DNA of 64,000 nt from NCBI GenBank assembly GCA_016617855.1, contig JAECUM010017361.1, forward strand, positions 1 to 64,000. Direction: 5' to 3'. The position numbers and the translations under genes are program-made. Below the pieces are notes generated by a model. The model had not been told where the DNA came from and made no database searches. It saw only the letters and a program-made list of their open reading frames with translations. This document shows, piece after piece, positions 1-8,379 of the stretch. Source of the stretch: Megalonaias nervosa. Its lineage: Eukaryota > Mollusca > Bivalvia > Unionida > Unionidae. The number at the start of each line of letters is the position of its first letter. The first letter of the stretch is position 1.

Positions 1-40
1 TATATATATATATTGAAGATTGATTATATATATATATATA
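1..40. repeat. (TA)n microsatellite at window edge
   Basis: Alternating TA tracts run up to the ATG of the first small gene. The tract is probably longer to the left of the window. Confidence 0.8.
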
Positions 41-286
41 ATGATTGAAGCAAAGAATAAATGCAAGTGGCTCATGATCGGTTCTTCACTTCCTTGTAAC
101 AGGACTTGCGTAGATGAATTCTGTGGATGTCAGGTGCAAAGGTTTCGTAGGAGGAGTCTAGGACCAAAACCATGTTTGAAATGTGGTGTTAGGGTCAGAG
201 GAAAAACGCAGTTGTGTGTGCAATGTGGTGTTAAAAAATACAGACAGCTAAAACGATATTATGGTAAAAAAATAATACCGATCTAG
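41..286 (+). CDS. small Cys-rich zinc-ribbon-like protein of a virus-like element
   Basis: An intact 81-codon frame starting at the ATG just after the TA tract; an upstream ATG in the TA tract would only add TA-encoded residues. It has eight or more cysteines in C-x2-C style pairs, notably CGCQ, PCLKCG and LCVQCG, and a very basic tail (KKYRQLKRYYGKK). Paired CxxC motifs plus basic residues suggest a zinc-binding nucleic-acid protein. Small proteins of this kind accompany adintovirus/Maverick-like elements in aquatic animals as I recall, but no function is known to me. It lies 80 bp upstream of a broken homing endonuclease on the same strand and faces the minus-strand capsid block. The frame is unbroken, unlike its neighbours, so it could be recent, constrained or simply short. 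Confidence 0.5.
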   Translation: MIEAKNKCKWLMIGSSLPCNRTCVDEFCGCQVQRFRRRSLGPKPCLKCGVRVRGKTQLCVQCGVKKYRQLKRYYGKKIIPI

Positions 287-368
287 TCGAATGGCCCAGA
301 AAAAGCGCCGATGAATATCTTGCTAGATTTTCAAAATAATAATTTAGACAAATAATATTATTATATAA

Positions 369-831
369 ATGGAGCAAAATGAATTTGTGAAACATCTCAT
401 GATTAAAAATTATGAGGTATCTCGTGATGGTGTAATCAGGAACTGTCGACTAAAAAACCAGTCGGTCTTGTTGATAATGCTGGTTATCTGAGATTTACTG
501 TTAGAAAAGAAAGATATTTATCTCATATATTCATCTACGAATGTTGTCATGGATCGATCAAAGATGGATTTCTGATCGATCACATCAATGGCAGTAAAAC
601 TGATAATTGTTTATGTAACTTACAAGCTATTACACAGAGTCAGAATTCTATACGAGGAATACAAAGAAATATACTAAATGTCCAAAAGTTGCTAAATCTG
701 TGAACACGGAGACTGGCTAAGAAATAATATTTGAATCAATGAATGCAGGTGAAAAATATTTTGATATTAACGCGCGTTCGGTACAATGTGTCGCAAATCG
801 GCGTATGCGAAAAAATGTAACCGACAAATAA
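369..831 (+). pseudogene. broken HNH homing endonuclease with NUMOD1-like tail
   Basis: Three successive frames together read as an HNH homing endonuclease. The N-terminal part begins with MEQNEFVK and contains NYEVSRDGVIRN, the usual substrate-contacting strand. A frame change near 451-457 leads to the nuclease core, where YLSHIFIYECCHG supplies the first His and LIDHINGSKTDNCLCNLQ the Asp-His-Asn core. A second frame change near 660-672 leads to a NUMOD1-like helix-turn-helix segment (SVNTETG, then EIIFESMNAGEKYFDIN and RSVQCVANRRMRKN). This segment holds one in-frame TAA at 718-720. Such enzymes are common in phages, algal viruses and organelle introns and are unexpected in animal chromosomes. 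With two frameshifts and a stop it is dead as written. Domain identity is fairly secure from the motif order; its origin in the neighbouring virus-like element is inference. Confidence 0.65.
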
Positions 832-1069
832 CATTTTGCTATGTACCTGTTGTATTAGATGACGAAGGGAGATAACTCTGTTAAGCAGCGATTTCTCCGC
901 TAGAGTAATTAAGTAGTTGCCCCGCTTGCTAGTGCGTAATATTATATGACTGTGTCGCGATTGTTTTTTTTTTTTACTGTTTCTCACAACTGTACAAATT
1001 CCAGGTAAGTTATTTTTAGCTCTTACAGGTAGACAGGTTTATATAATCTGTGCTCACAAAAGATGTACT

Positions 1070-1470
1070 TTTTAACCTCCCCCGACGACATATACTGCAG
1101 AAATATCATAAAATATTTTAGACATTGAAATAACACCTGCAGTTAAAACGCAATTATACAACAATTGTGATTTATTCAGTATATACTGATCACTTGTTGG
1201 AGCCCCCCAGACAAGTGTGTATTTTGCCACAACCGTTAGATAACTTCAGTATAGCTATTGTGTATATGCCAGTCGGTTCTGTTTCATATAGAGTCATGTA
1301 CCGCTTGCGTGTGTACAGGTCTACATGTACTTCTAACTCTCGGATGACATCTTGCAGAAATGTATATGTGATTATCGAATACAGGTATTTTACAGTGTAT
1401 TTTATAAAATGTCTTAGAAACTGAAATAAATCTACGCTGCACACAGTTTAGATTTATTCAGTATACTGAT
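1070..1470. repeat. imperfect direct duplication, period about 270 bp
   Basis: Segments near 1083 (GACGACATATACTGCAGAAA) and 1342 (GATGACATCTTGCAGAAA), and near 1168 and 1449 (TGATTTATTCAGTATA-like), are related in the same order. This suggests an old two-copy tandem duplication. The short open frames on both strands here look like chance. No gene is seen from 832 to 2330. Confidence 0.4.
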
Positions 1471-1544
1471 TGCGTGTAGGTTGCCTGCTTATCCATCATA
1501 GGTAACTTCATAATAATTTCTGAAACATATATTTTGTAAGAATT

Positions 1545-1625
1545 AGTCCGTGGCGCAGTGCTAGAACGTTGGATTCTCATACTGAGGCGTGGGGTTGTAT
1601 ACCCGTGACAGATGTATCGTCGACT
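1545..1625 (+). repeat. tRNA-derived SINE remnant (tRNA-Met-like head)
   Basis: TGGCGCAGTGCTAGAACG resembles an A box and GGGTTGTATACCC a mutated B box, about 30 bp apart. CAT lies in the anticodon-loop position. No acceptor stem closes, so this is a SINE or pseudo-tRNA remnant rather than a tRNA gene. Confidence 0.4.
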
Positions 1626-2029
1626 GTGGCGGTACGATGCCAATTTTTCATAATATAGTGGGGGTCCCACCCCAACGGATTTCATGTACACTTCTCACCA
1701 CGTCGAACAACGTGGTGGGTGTATTTTTCACTCACCCCGGGGTTTGATTTGGGGTGGGGTTTACATGAAAGACATGAAACTGGGATCTCGAAAATATACA
1801 GTAGCCTGATTGAGCTCTAAATCTCACTGAAGGGTACCCCACACAAGCACATTCAAAAAGAATGTTGCCAGAACAAAAATCTTAAGGGTGCCCCCATACA
1901 AGCCATAAGAAACGCATCAATGAAGGGACCCTTCCACAGCAAATACTGGCAATGAAGGGACCCCGTGGGCTGATAACCGCTCATCATTGCTACTGTTTCT
2001 TTTTGTTCAAAAATATTTTTTTATATACA

Positions 2030-2316
2030 GATTCATTTTCATTCTGATTCAGAGTTAAATTTATTCAGAAATAAAATCAGATTTTTATTATGATTCAGAT
2101 TCATCAGACTCAGAATTTATTATTCTTTTTATTTTTATTTAGATTGAGATTTTTATTCTGACTCTAATTCAGATTTATTTTTTTTTTATATTATAATTCA
2201 GATTCAGATTTATTATTCAGATTCATTATTCAGATTTATTCACAAATATAATCAGATTCAGATTTTTTTAATTTTTTATTCTGATTTAGATTCAGATTTA
2301 TTTTTATTTTAAACAA
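2030..2316 (+). repeat. degenerate ATTCAG/ATTCTG low-complexity block
   Basis: Runs of GATTCAGATTCAGATTTATT-type units. Read in the proper phase they give Asp-Ser dipeptides interrupted by poly-T expansions. A matching block lies at 3636-3890 on the far side of the split ORF. Confidence 0.7.
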
Positions 2317-2330
2317 ATATTTATTACATA

Positions 2331-3626
2331 ATGAATGCCGAAAATATTCATGCAATTATTTCTGAGATTAAAAAATTAAATGACCAGGATATAGAATTAT
2401 CAGAACAAATGCACCCTGAAAAAGTCATAAATGATTTTGAAGAGCTACAGGAACGAAAATATGATGGGAGATATTGTTACGTTTATGTAATTAAATTATT
2501 TGTGTGTTAGTTTTAAATTTCTTTTATTTTATTTTGTTTCATTAGATTTTATTGCAATGATAATATTTTTCCCAGTAAATTTAGTTCAGTTCTTTTAGCC
2601 TGATTAGAACGCAAAAATATTGCTACATTATATTTTTAGTTGACCTAGTTCTTGAACTTGGTTCCGATTTTGTAAACATTGAGTGAAAATGATTGGTCAT
2701 TACCAAGATCATGCTTCGCCTGCGTGTTAGTCTGAATAAACAACGTTTTATTTTTAAATTCATTTCCAGTGTGGGAATATGATTCTTAGATAGGGGTGTT
2801 CTAGCCTACGTGCCAATTGACTTGTAGTGAGTGATCACGTGACCCGTCACGCGGGTTTGAAATGACGTTTTAGTTGGGTTTAATGCTCATATCTCAGTGA
2901 ATTTTAGTCAGTCGTAAATATATACCTTCGGGCTCAAGGTATTTGTCTTGTTGTTGCCATTTGAGTTGATTTTCATATTTAAAATAATTTATTCACCCTG
3001 GAAAATACTTGTGTTCACAAAGATTCTTGGACAAAGACATTCAGTGGAAATTATTTAGAATTCTAATGCCGGAACTGTTGACACAACAACACCTTATAGA
3101 AGACGTCATAGCCTTCCATATTGGAACTTCATCGGGATTCGATCTTCGATTCATTTAGGACTTTTTAGTGATAGGACTTATATTTTAGATTCCAGGATTA
3201 ATTTTTGGATTAGATTCAAAAATCGTAAGTCCTTTTTCATATTTTTACCTTGTTTTCTAGGGAAATAAATTATTTTGTTAAAATTTACAAAGCTTGTTGG
3301 CTTCACTCTTTTCTTTGTTACTTTGTACGAGGCTAGTCACCTAGCAATATACACTAGCAGCCGGGTATAGATTCATTAAGTTACTTCAACAGGCCATTAA
3401 ACAATCTCTACTTTATGTCGATGATGAGGTTATTCCAAAATTTGTTTCACTCGCAAGCGCGACTGAAAAAGCTAGATCAGAGTAATCACGCGAATACGAA
3501 ACAAAAAAGATTATGAGTTCACGTGTGCGACAGCTAAAAAAATGTATGCCTGATCGTGATCGTGATTGTAAAGTCACTGACGAAGTCACTAATGAAGTCA
3601 CTGACAAAAATCAAGAAGGATTATAA
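2331..3626 (+). pseudogene. unknown ORF of the virus-like element, split by a solo LTR
   Basis: The frame opens at an ATG (MNAENIHAIISEIKK...) and reads 48 codons to 2474. There an 872-bp solo LTR interrupts it. The frame resumes exactly at 3351, just after the second copy of the ATAT target duplication, and continues (LAAGYRFIKLLQQA..., DDEVIPKFV) to a TAA at 3483-3485. It then continues as coding-like sequence (SREYETKKI..., basic, coiled-coil-like) to a TAA at 3624-3626. It was therefore a protein of about 150 residues, rich in Lys/Glu and helical, broken once by the LTR and once by a nonsense change. I do not recognise the family. It is bracketed by two Asp-Ser-type repeat blocks and shares strand with the HNH relic. 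Confidence 0.55.
2475..3346 (+). mobile_element. solo LTR, family TGTTACG, copy 1
   Basis: It begins TGTTACG and ends in a decayed form of CGTAACA (CTAGCA). It is flanked by ATAT at 2471-2474 and 3347-3350, a 4-bp target duplication. A TATA-like AAATATATA near 2917 and an AATAAA near 3262 fit an LTR in plus orientation. It is alignable by eye, in reverse, with 29176-30106. No coding frame is present. A non-autonomous TIR transposon is the alternative, since the ends are also inverted repeats. Confidence 0.75.
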
Positions 3627-3635
3627 AAGTGACTC

Positions 3636-3890
3636 ATTCAGATTATAATATCTATTTTTATTCTGATAAAGATTCCGATTCAGATTCTGATTATAATATT
3701 TATTCAGATTCAGATTCTGATTAGAATATGTATTCAGATTCAGATTATAATATTTATTCTGATTAAGAAATATTTTTATTTTAGGTTTTAGGTTTTATTC
3801 TGATAATAATATTTATTCAGATTCTGATAACAATATTTATTCAGATTTAGAAATATTTTTATTTTAGGTTTTATTCTGATTCAGATTTAT
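3636..3890 (+). repeat. Asp-Ser-type low-complexity block
   Basis: ATTCAGATTCTGATTATAAT-type units. In one plus frame they read SDSDYNIY repeats with two stops, which suggests a decayed acidic repeat region rather than random AT-rich sequence. It pairs with the block at 2030-2316. Confidence 0.65.
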
Positions 3891-4043
3891 TTTTTTTTTC
3901 ATTTTTTCCATTAATTCAGAATTTTTTACTATATCGATTACAGCATCGATAATCTTACTACGAAGTTTGTTAAGACAATAATAACACACCATCAATTGTT
4001 TTATATGGGTTAGTTTTTCTACCTCGGCAATTATTCCATCCAT
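3864..4043 (-). CDS. small unrecognised ORF (59 aa) downstream of capsid block
   Basis: An intact short minus-strand frame beginning MDGIIAEVEKLTHIKQLM, followed by a CYYCLNKLR segment and a lysine-rich tail. The Cys-x2-Cys pair with flanking basic residues could bind zinc or nucleic acid, but this is a guess. Its last codons overlap the Asp-Ser repeat block on the other strand. It is the last gene-like frame of the minus-strand structural block, about 60 bp beyond the penton-like C-terminus. Composition and frame openness look coding; the family is unknown to me. Confidence 0.4.
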   Translation of the reverse strand: MDGIIAEVEKLTHIKQLMVCYYCLNKLRSKIIDAVIDIVKNSELMEKMKKKINLNQNKT

Positions 4044-4105
4044 TATATTTATTCGTGTAATTTAATTTGAGAAGAGATCAGCCACGATCGTGAAGATCTA
4101 CGATC

Positions 4106-4572
4106 TCACAAACTTATTGTCTGAACTTCCTGACGTAGGTCAAGTAAGTGTCCGGCCTGGTCAGTAAGTCTAAAATGTATCCGTGACAAACGCGGATTAT
4201 GACATCGCAGATAAACCGGATTAACGGGCACTGACACAATTAAAAGCCCGGTAGGTACTTCGGGGGTAAATGAATATTAGATATATCCCTGTTGTGCTTG
4301 TCTGGATTTTTCAGTATCTACACGATTTCCATCGATGGCGTCACACACCAAATTAACTGCGATCGTTGATGTGATATTTACAACTCCTGCTGATATATGC
4401 CGACCTCCACCGTATGGATCATTGTCATGTCTGAGAATAATCGCCGGTGGGGATATTTTTCTCCACGCGTTTACGACTTTAGGGAAATTTTCATTGATGA
4501 TAACTTTGACTGATTTTCTCAGTCCATCAGCGTTAAATCCATGTATTACAAATTTTGGTATATTTACTTCGG
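4106..4572 (-). pseudogene. penton/minor-capsid-like protein, C-terminal part
   Basis: The minus-strand frame reads GGGRHISAGVVNITST, VNLVCDAIDGNRVDTEK, then (after one TAA) a segment containing VPTGLLIVSVPVNPVYL and HFRLTDQAGHLLDLRQE. The pattern of a conserved ININS-like strand, a short charged loop, and a final strand naming a DQ/DL pair followed by a hydrophobic end matches, from memory, the C-terminus of a small single-jelly-roll-like penton/minor capsid protein of adintovirus/Maverick elements. The matching N-terminal part lies at 5454-5871. The sequence between them belongs to a different frame set, so the gene is rearranged or has a second gene inserted. An internal stop makes it a relic. 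The family call is moderate, made without any search. Confidence 0.5.
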
Positions 4573-5040
4573 TTATTTTATAATGTCTAGCAAATAATTA
4601 TTGAGGGATTGTTTTGTTTTGTTTTTGTCCGGGAGATACCCTTTATCAGTAACCACCGATGCAATAATTACTCGATTGATAAACTCAAGGTCTGATGCAA
4701 CTTGATTTAGATGCTTTATCATTTCAATGATCAACCGCTCCGGTGGCCTAGTGGTTAGAGCGTCCGCCCCGGATGCGGGAGGTCGTGGGTTCGAACCCCG
4801 GCCGAGTCATACCAAAGACTTCTAAAAATGGTACTAATAGCTGCCTCGCTAGGCGCTCAGCATTAAGAGGTTAGTGTTAGGACTGGTCGGCCTGGTGTCA
4901 GGATAATGTGACTGGGTGGGACATCATGCTACATGTCTGCGGCATGATGCCCCAGTGCTAGACATCACTTTAAACTGTCACACTGCAGACATCGTAGCAA
5001 TATGACTGAAAAATTGTTAAAGCTACGTTAAAAATCTAAA

Positions 5041-5086
<46 letters not shown>

Positions 5087-5383
5087 TTCAATGATCTGAT
5101 TTTTTAGATCATCGTTGGGAAACTCTTGTACGTAATCTTGAAATAACCGTCGTAGTGTCGTTGACGCAATTTGATGTTCACTTTTAACATCTGCAAATAA
5201 ATGATTAATAAACTGTTCATCGATTAATGTCTTATCGGTTTTGTGAACAATGTAATATACTCTTCTTATTATTATAGAAATTTTTTCACCTTCAAAATCA
5301 ACATAAATAAGTTCTGTAATTCCTATTTCAGGATCTCTTCCTATCCTCATCCATCTCCACGGTTGTTTTTCGATATTCAGCAA
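4573..5383 (-). pseudogene. unknown ORF of the structural block, split by a SINE
   Basis: The first part (5383 down to the CA tail at about 5085) reads as charged, folded-protein-like sequence (ELIYVDFEGEKISII, IIRRVYYIVHKTDKTL, RRLFQDYVQEFPNDD). The SINE at 4733-5084 with its duplication interrupts it. Reading across with the SINE and one 12-bp duplication copy removed, the same frame continues from 4720 to a TAA at 4573-4575 (contains NRVIIASVVTDKGY and NYLLDIIK). About 150 residues in all. Upstream, 5450-5384 continues in another frame, so the true start may be higher and frameshifted. I do not recognise the family. It sits between the two halves of a penton-like gene. Confidence 0.5.
4733..5084 (+). 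mobile_element. tRNA-derived SINE with (CA)n tail, copy 1
   Basis: The head contains an A box (TGGCCTAGTGGTTAGAGCG) and a B box (GGGTTCGAACCCC). A conserved body of about 200 bp includes GCTCAGCATTAAGAGGTTAG and ATAATGTGACTGGGTGGG, and the element ends in a 45-bp CA tract. Perfect 12-bp target duplications, ATTTCAATGATC, lie at 4721-4732 and 5085-5096. A related copy is at 12965-13302. The body resembles mollusc SINE central domains, but I cannot name the domain with certainty. Confidence 0.9.
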
Positions 5384-5453
5384 ATTTTAAAAATATTCTT
5401 TTGTCTGTGATAAAATCGTCTTTTTTAGGTTCTGGAGGTCCCTCATAAACAGC

Positions 5454-5871
5454 TTAGTCGGGCGTTGATATTTCTATCGCAGCTGATAATGTTGGCTCGT
5501 GAACCGTAATAGCGATTTTAGATTCTTTTTATGTAATAGATTTAATTCTGCGTTGGAATTCATCATTGATCTGTTCGATTTGATAACTGCCCGTAGGAAT
5601 ATCAATAACATGCCAATATGGTGTTCCATCAGATTTATTTTTATAAGAAAAAGCTAATGAGTTATTTGCGGATAATCCACCGAATGATTTTGATTTAATA
5701 TTTTGGCCAGCTGTGATATACCCGCAATTGTGCTAATGCTATTTCTTTGGCTGGTATTGCTGTTGGAAAGATAAGGTCGAATTCAGGATTAGTTGAGCTC
5801 GTTGATATCATCGTAGTTGTTGGTGGTGCTGTATTAGCGACGATTTGTTGGAGGAGTTCTTGCGATGTCAT
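5454..5871 (-). pseudogene. penton/minor-capsid-like protein, N-terminal part
   Basis: Starts MTSQELLQQIVAN and runs through a Thr/Ser linker to EIALAQLRVYHSWP. It then shifts frame near 5725 and continues FGGLSANNSLAFSYKN, then WHVIDIPTGSYQIEQINDEF. The order of an EIAL-like strand, a short-loop NSxxFxY strand and an IPxGxYxIExIN helix is, as I recall, typical of the N-terminus of penton-like minor capsid proteins in adintovirus/Maverick elements. Two in-frame stops follow (KSIT stop, ISTPD stop). The C-terminal half is at 4572-4106, separated by an unrelated ORF. Dead as written. Confidence 0.5.
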
Positions 5872-5922
5872 CGTTGATGATATTATTATTATTTACTTCC
5901 TGATTTCAAATCAGGATTTAAA

Positions 5923-6333
5923 TTAAGTTGACTCTCTGTCTTTGTCGGAGACGGCAGGATTTGATTTCCAGTTACCACACCCAGTTACCACACCTCCGGC
6001 GTCGTGGTAAACCTTAATCATTTCCGCGAATTCCTGATCTGATATTGCTCCATCATTGAGACCTGATGATATCAGAGATGATAATTTGGCGTGCGCGTGT
6101 GTGGCCGCTGATAGCAATATTTGATATTCATGTAATTTATCAGCCACACACGTAGATATCTTTTTTGCGATTATATTAAGAATACCAGCAACACCGGTTA
6201 TAGCTGCAACACCAATTCCTATTACTGGTGCTATTATATATGTTGCTGATAATGATCCGATTATAGTTGCTGTTGCAGCGACGAGCGCAGATGCAGAATA
6301 AACAATTATATCAGTAACAACGATACGTCTACG
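5923..6333 (-). pseudogene. small hydrophobic protein of adintovirus/Maverick-like block
   Basis: A minus-strand frame with an Arg-rich start (RRR) and a long Ala/Gly/Ile hydrophobic stretch of about 45 residues (SASALVAAATATIIGSLS, IIAPVIGIGVAAITGVAG), probably one or two membrane helices. A conserved helical end follows: ADKLHEYQILLSAATHAHAK, then LSSLISSGLNDGAISDQEF. The combination of a hydrophobic N-half with a helix carrying KL-x(5)-SxxLxDGxISDEEF matches a protein I know as a constant companion of Maverick/adintovirus capsid genes in animals; its role is unknown. The frame is open from 6333 to 5923, but the original start codon is not visible because stops lie just upstream. This suggests a frameshift at the N-terminus. 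Confidence 0.55.
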
Positions 6334-6467
6334 GTATTATTTTTATTTTTACTGTGTACTCGTCAATGATGTTTTTCAGTTGGGTCTGTAACAAACACAC
6401 TTACTCGTATCTGTATTTGTTTACAATATTCAGATCTGACGTTTGTGGAATCATATATTCTAAAGTA

Positions 6468-7440
6468 TTAAGTAATCAATTGAGGTGTTTCAGCGACAAA
6501 TTCCAGACACGTCCAGTAAAAAGCTGAGGTTAATTTTTTATCAGATGGTTCCAGTATAAACGTTTCTTCGGCATCTTTATTTAACAAAATAGACACGGTT
6601 CCAGAATAATTATCCATTGAATGACGTCATGGAAATGTAGTAAATATCCTAAATTTTTCAGCGCTGAACACAGACAGCCTATACACACCGGTGACTTCCG
6701 CGGTATGTTTGGTAGTGTTATTTTGCTGTGATGATCCTGATGGTACTGTGTAAACCACGTCGATGATCTGTTTGTGAAGAATTTTAATCAGATTAGTTTT
6801 CTTTAACGATATCAGGAATTCCACTGACAATATCTTCTAGTTTTGTGTTAATTTCAGAGAGTTTTGTGTCAGCAACCATTGGACTTCCAAAGAAATCATC
6901 TGCGATTTTATTAAGTTTTTGAAAATTTCTACAAGTATTTAAAAACATATTTACGTGAACGTCATATTCGGCTCGTAGTGTATTTAATTTGTCATCGATT
7001 GTAGTATCTTTATCATCCACATATTTCTTCGTTGCGGCATCTTCATCATTTGCTGGTTCTCTTAAAACAACGATTTTATTTCTATTCATGAGTTTATCTG
7101 TCATTGTATCACCGGTGGATTGTAAACGATCAGCAACACTTTTTGTAATTTCATTTCTCATAGTTGCGATTGATACATTTGAGTCTCTGATTCTACCGCC
7201 GTCAGCAAATACTGGAATATTATCTGTGGTAGCACCGAGAACTCTACGAATTGTGTCGAACCTTTTAATATTACTCGTCTTTAAAACACCGTATCTATCC
7301 TGAAAAACGACAACTTCATATCTGTCAACGCCTGATAAATCGATAAGCTCGGCGAGTTCATCTTTTGTAGCGTATTTCGACAAATCGATATCTTCTTTCT
7401 TCCTTTCTTTGATAGAGGATCTTCCATAAATATCAACCAT
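6468..7440 (-). pseudogene. fibre-like trimeric attachment protein
   Basis: The first 215 codons (7440-6793) are intact. They contain YATKDELAELIDLSG near residue 25 and, near residues 110-145, the phrase TMTDKLMNRNKIVVLREP followed by DEDAATKKYVDDK. That phrase is a hallmark of trimeric fibre proteins in phages and of fibre-like proteins in adintovirus/Maverick elements. The frame then shifts at about 6830 (KTNLIKILHKQIIDVVYTVP, EVTGVYRLSVF) and again near 6640 (NYSGTVSILLNKDAEETFI) to a TAA at 6468-6470. The beta-rich C-terminal portion would be the receptor-binding head. Two frameshifts make it non-functional. It lies immediately downstream of the protease gene on the same strand. Fibre is the most economical reading; a tail-collar-like protein is an alternative. 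Confidence 0.6.
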
Positions 7441-7489
7441 TATACGATTAGTGATTATTTAAAACAGAACTCGTGTACGAATGTAAGAC

Positions 7490-7918
7490 TTAATGAAGTG
7501 CATCGGAAGATTTTGAAATAGCATCGAGTACAGCAATTACTTCACGGCCGCATATTGGCGGATCAGTTATTGTCTGTGTTGGTAATGTTGAATACCATAC
7601 GGCAGTTTGCACACCGCTGACATATTTTAAAAATTCCTTCGGTGGTGCCAGTCCATACGAATCGAAATAAACAATTCCACTTGGTTCAATCGCGTATGCA
7701 ACCCAATGAGTACCTGCACCAGAACTTCTATCGAGATTGATGATACCGGTCTCAACACGATTTGGTTGTTTTGGTAATTGATCACGCATAAAAAAGCCTC
7801 TGAAGTTTTTGATATTTAGTCGCGCAGCAGCATCAAGTAAATCAAAATTGGACATGGGAAGGAGACGCTTTGCCTCTAACGAAGTGTCCCTGGAAGTCTT
7901 AGACCTTTTCCGTACCAT
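7490..7918 (-). CDS. adenain-like cysteine protease
   Basis: An open 142-codon frame with the layout of adenovirus/Maverick maturation proteases: MSNFDLLDAAARLNI near residues 22-36, GTHWVAYA with the catalytic His near residue 70, YFDSYG with the acidic partner near 85, and ICGRE with the candidate nucleophile Cys near 125. Such enzymes cleave capsid and core precursors during virion maturation. All three catalytic positions are present, which is unusual among its broken neighbours. The C-terminus after the Cys differs from the usual CGHxC pattern (CGREV), which may reflect a local change. The N-terminus is uncertain: the upstream gene's TGA overlaps an ATG (ATGA) that begins a different frame rich in GKGLRL-type repeats, so the original start was probably further upstream and has been frameshifted away. 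Confidence 0.65.
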   Translation of the reverse strand: MVRKRSKTSRDTSLEAKRLLPMSNFDLLDAAARLNIKNFRGFFMRDQLPKQPNRVETGIINLDRSSGAGTHWVAYAIEPSGIVYFDSYGLAPPKEFLKYVSGVQTAVWYSTLPTQTITDPPICGREVIAVLDAISKSSDALH

Positions 7919-7985
7919 GAACGAGGAGTTCCTGACAGTCTTAGACCTTTCCCGTTTGTTTGGGGGTTTTTTTGGAATTTTTTGT

Positions 7986-8357
7986 TCATTTAACTGTTGC
8001 TTTTTTTAATGTCATTCCAGCGGCAGTTTCAACAGCACCAAGTGCAGCTGCTTTTGCAACAGCTGGAACTGCAGAGGCTATCAACGCTGGTATAGCTGGA
8101 AGAAGTGGAAATATACCACCCGTCTTGGCAATGTTGCTAATGGCACCCGCAGACAGATCAAGACGTACGACGGTCTTTGACCGTTTGGCGTCATTGAAGT
8201 GCCTGAGCTGACGTTCAGTCAGTGATAGCTTATTTGGACCACCTGCTAGTTGTGCTGGTTTCAGTAATATTTTCATTCCCGAATTCATTTTTGATACTGA
8301 TTGTAGCTTTATAATCTGACCAGGAGTCAGAGTAACACTAGCATGATGATATGACAT
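7986..8357 (-). CDS. pX/pVI-like small capsid peptide precursor
   Basis: A 123-codon frame from MSYHHASVTLT; an ATG at 8405 would overlap the end of the capsid gene and is less likely. The N-terminus carries LTPGQIIKLQS, a basic middle (KMNSGMKILLKPAQL) is followed by a second LTERQLRHF-type helix, and a Gly/Ala/Pro hydrophobic segment of about 40 residues follows (GGIFPLLPAIPALIASAVP). This matches, from memory, the pX-like or pVI-like peptide encoded beside the capsid and protease genes of adintoviruses; a role in membrane lysis or core condensation would be expected. The frame is unbroken. Its TGA overlaps the ATG of the protease region, and its start follows the capsid stop by about 20 bp, so the genes are tightly packed. 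A diverged copy lies at 55181-55440. Confidence 0.6.
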   Translation of the reverse strand: MSYHHASVTLTPGQIIKLQSVSKMNSGMKILLKPAQLAGGPNKLSLTERQLRHFNDAKRSKTVVRLDLSAGAISNIAKTGGIFPLLPAIPALIASAVPAVAKAAALGAVETAAGMTLKKATVK

Positions 8358-8379
8358 TATAATATCATGATCGATTTGA

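Noticed and set aside
4335..4583. Plus-strand 82-codon ORF
   Set aside because: Shadow of the minus-strand penton-like frame, which has recognisable motifs.
4737..4808. Possible tRNA gene with good A and B boxes
   Set aside because: It is the head of a SINE with a 12-bp target duplication, a shared body and a CA tail, and a second copy exists at 12965.
6989..7303. Plus-strand 104-codon ORF, Ser/Leu-rich
   Set aside because: Antisense of the intact fibre-like frame.
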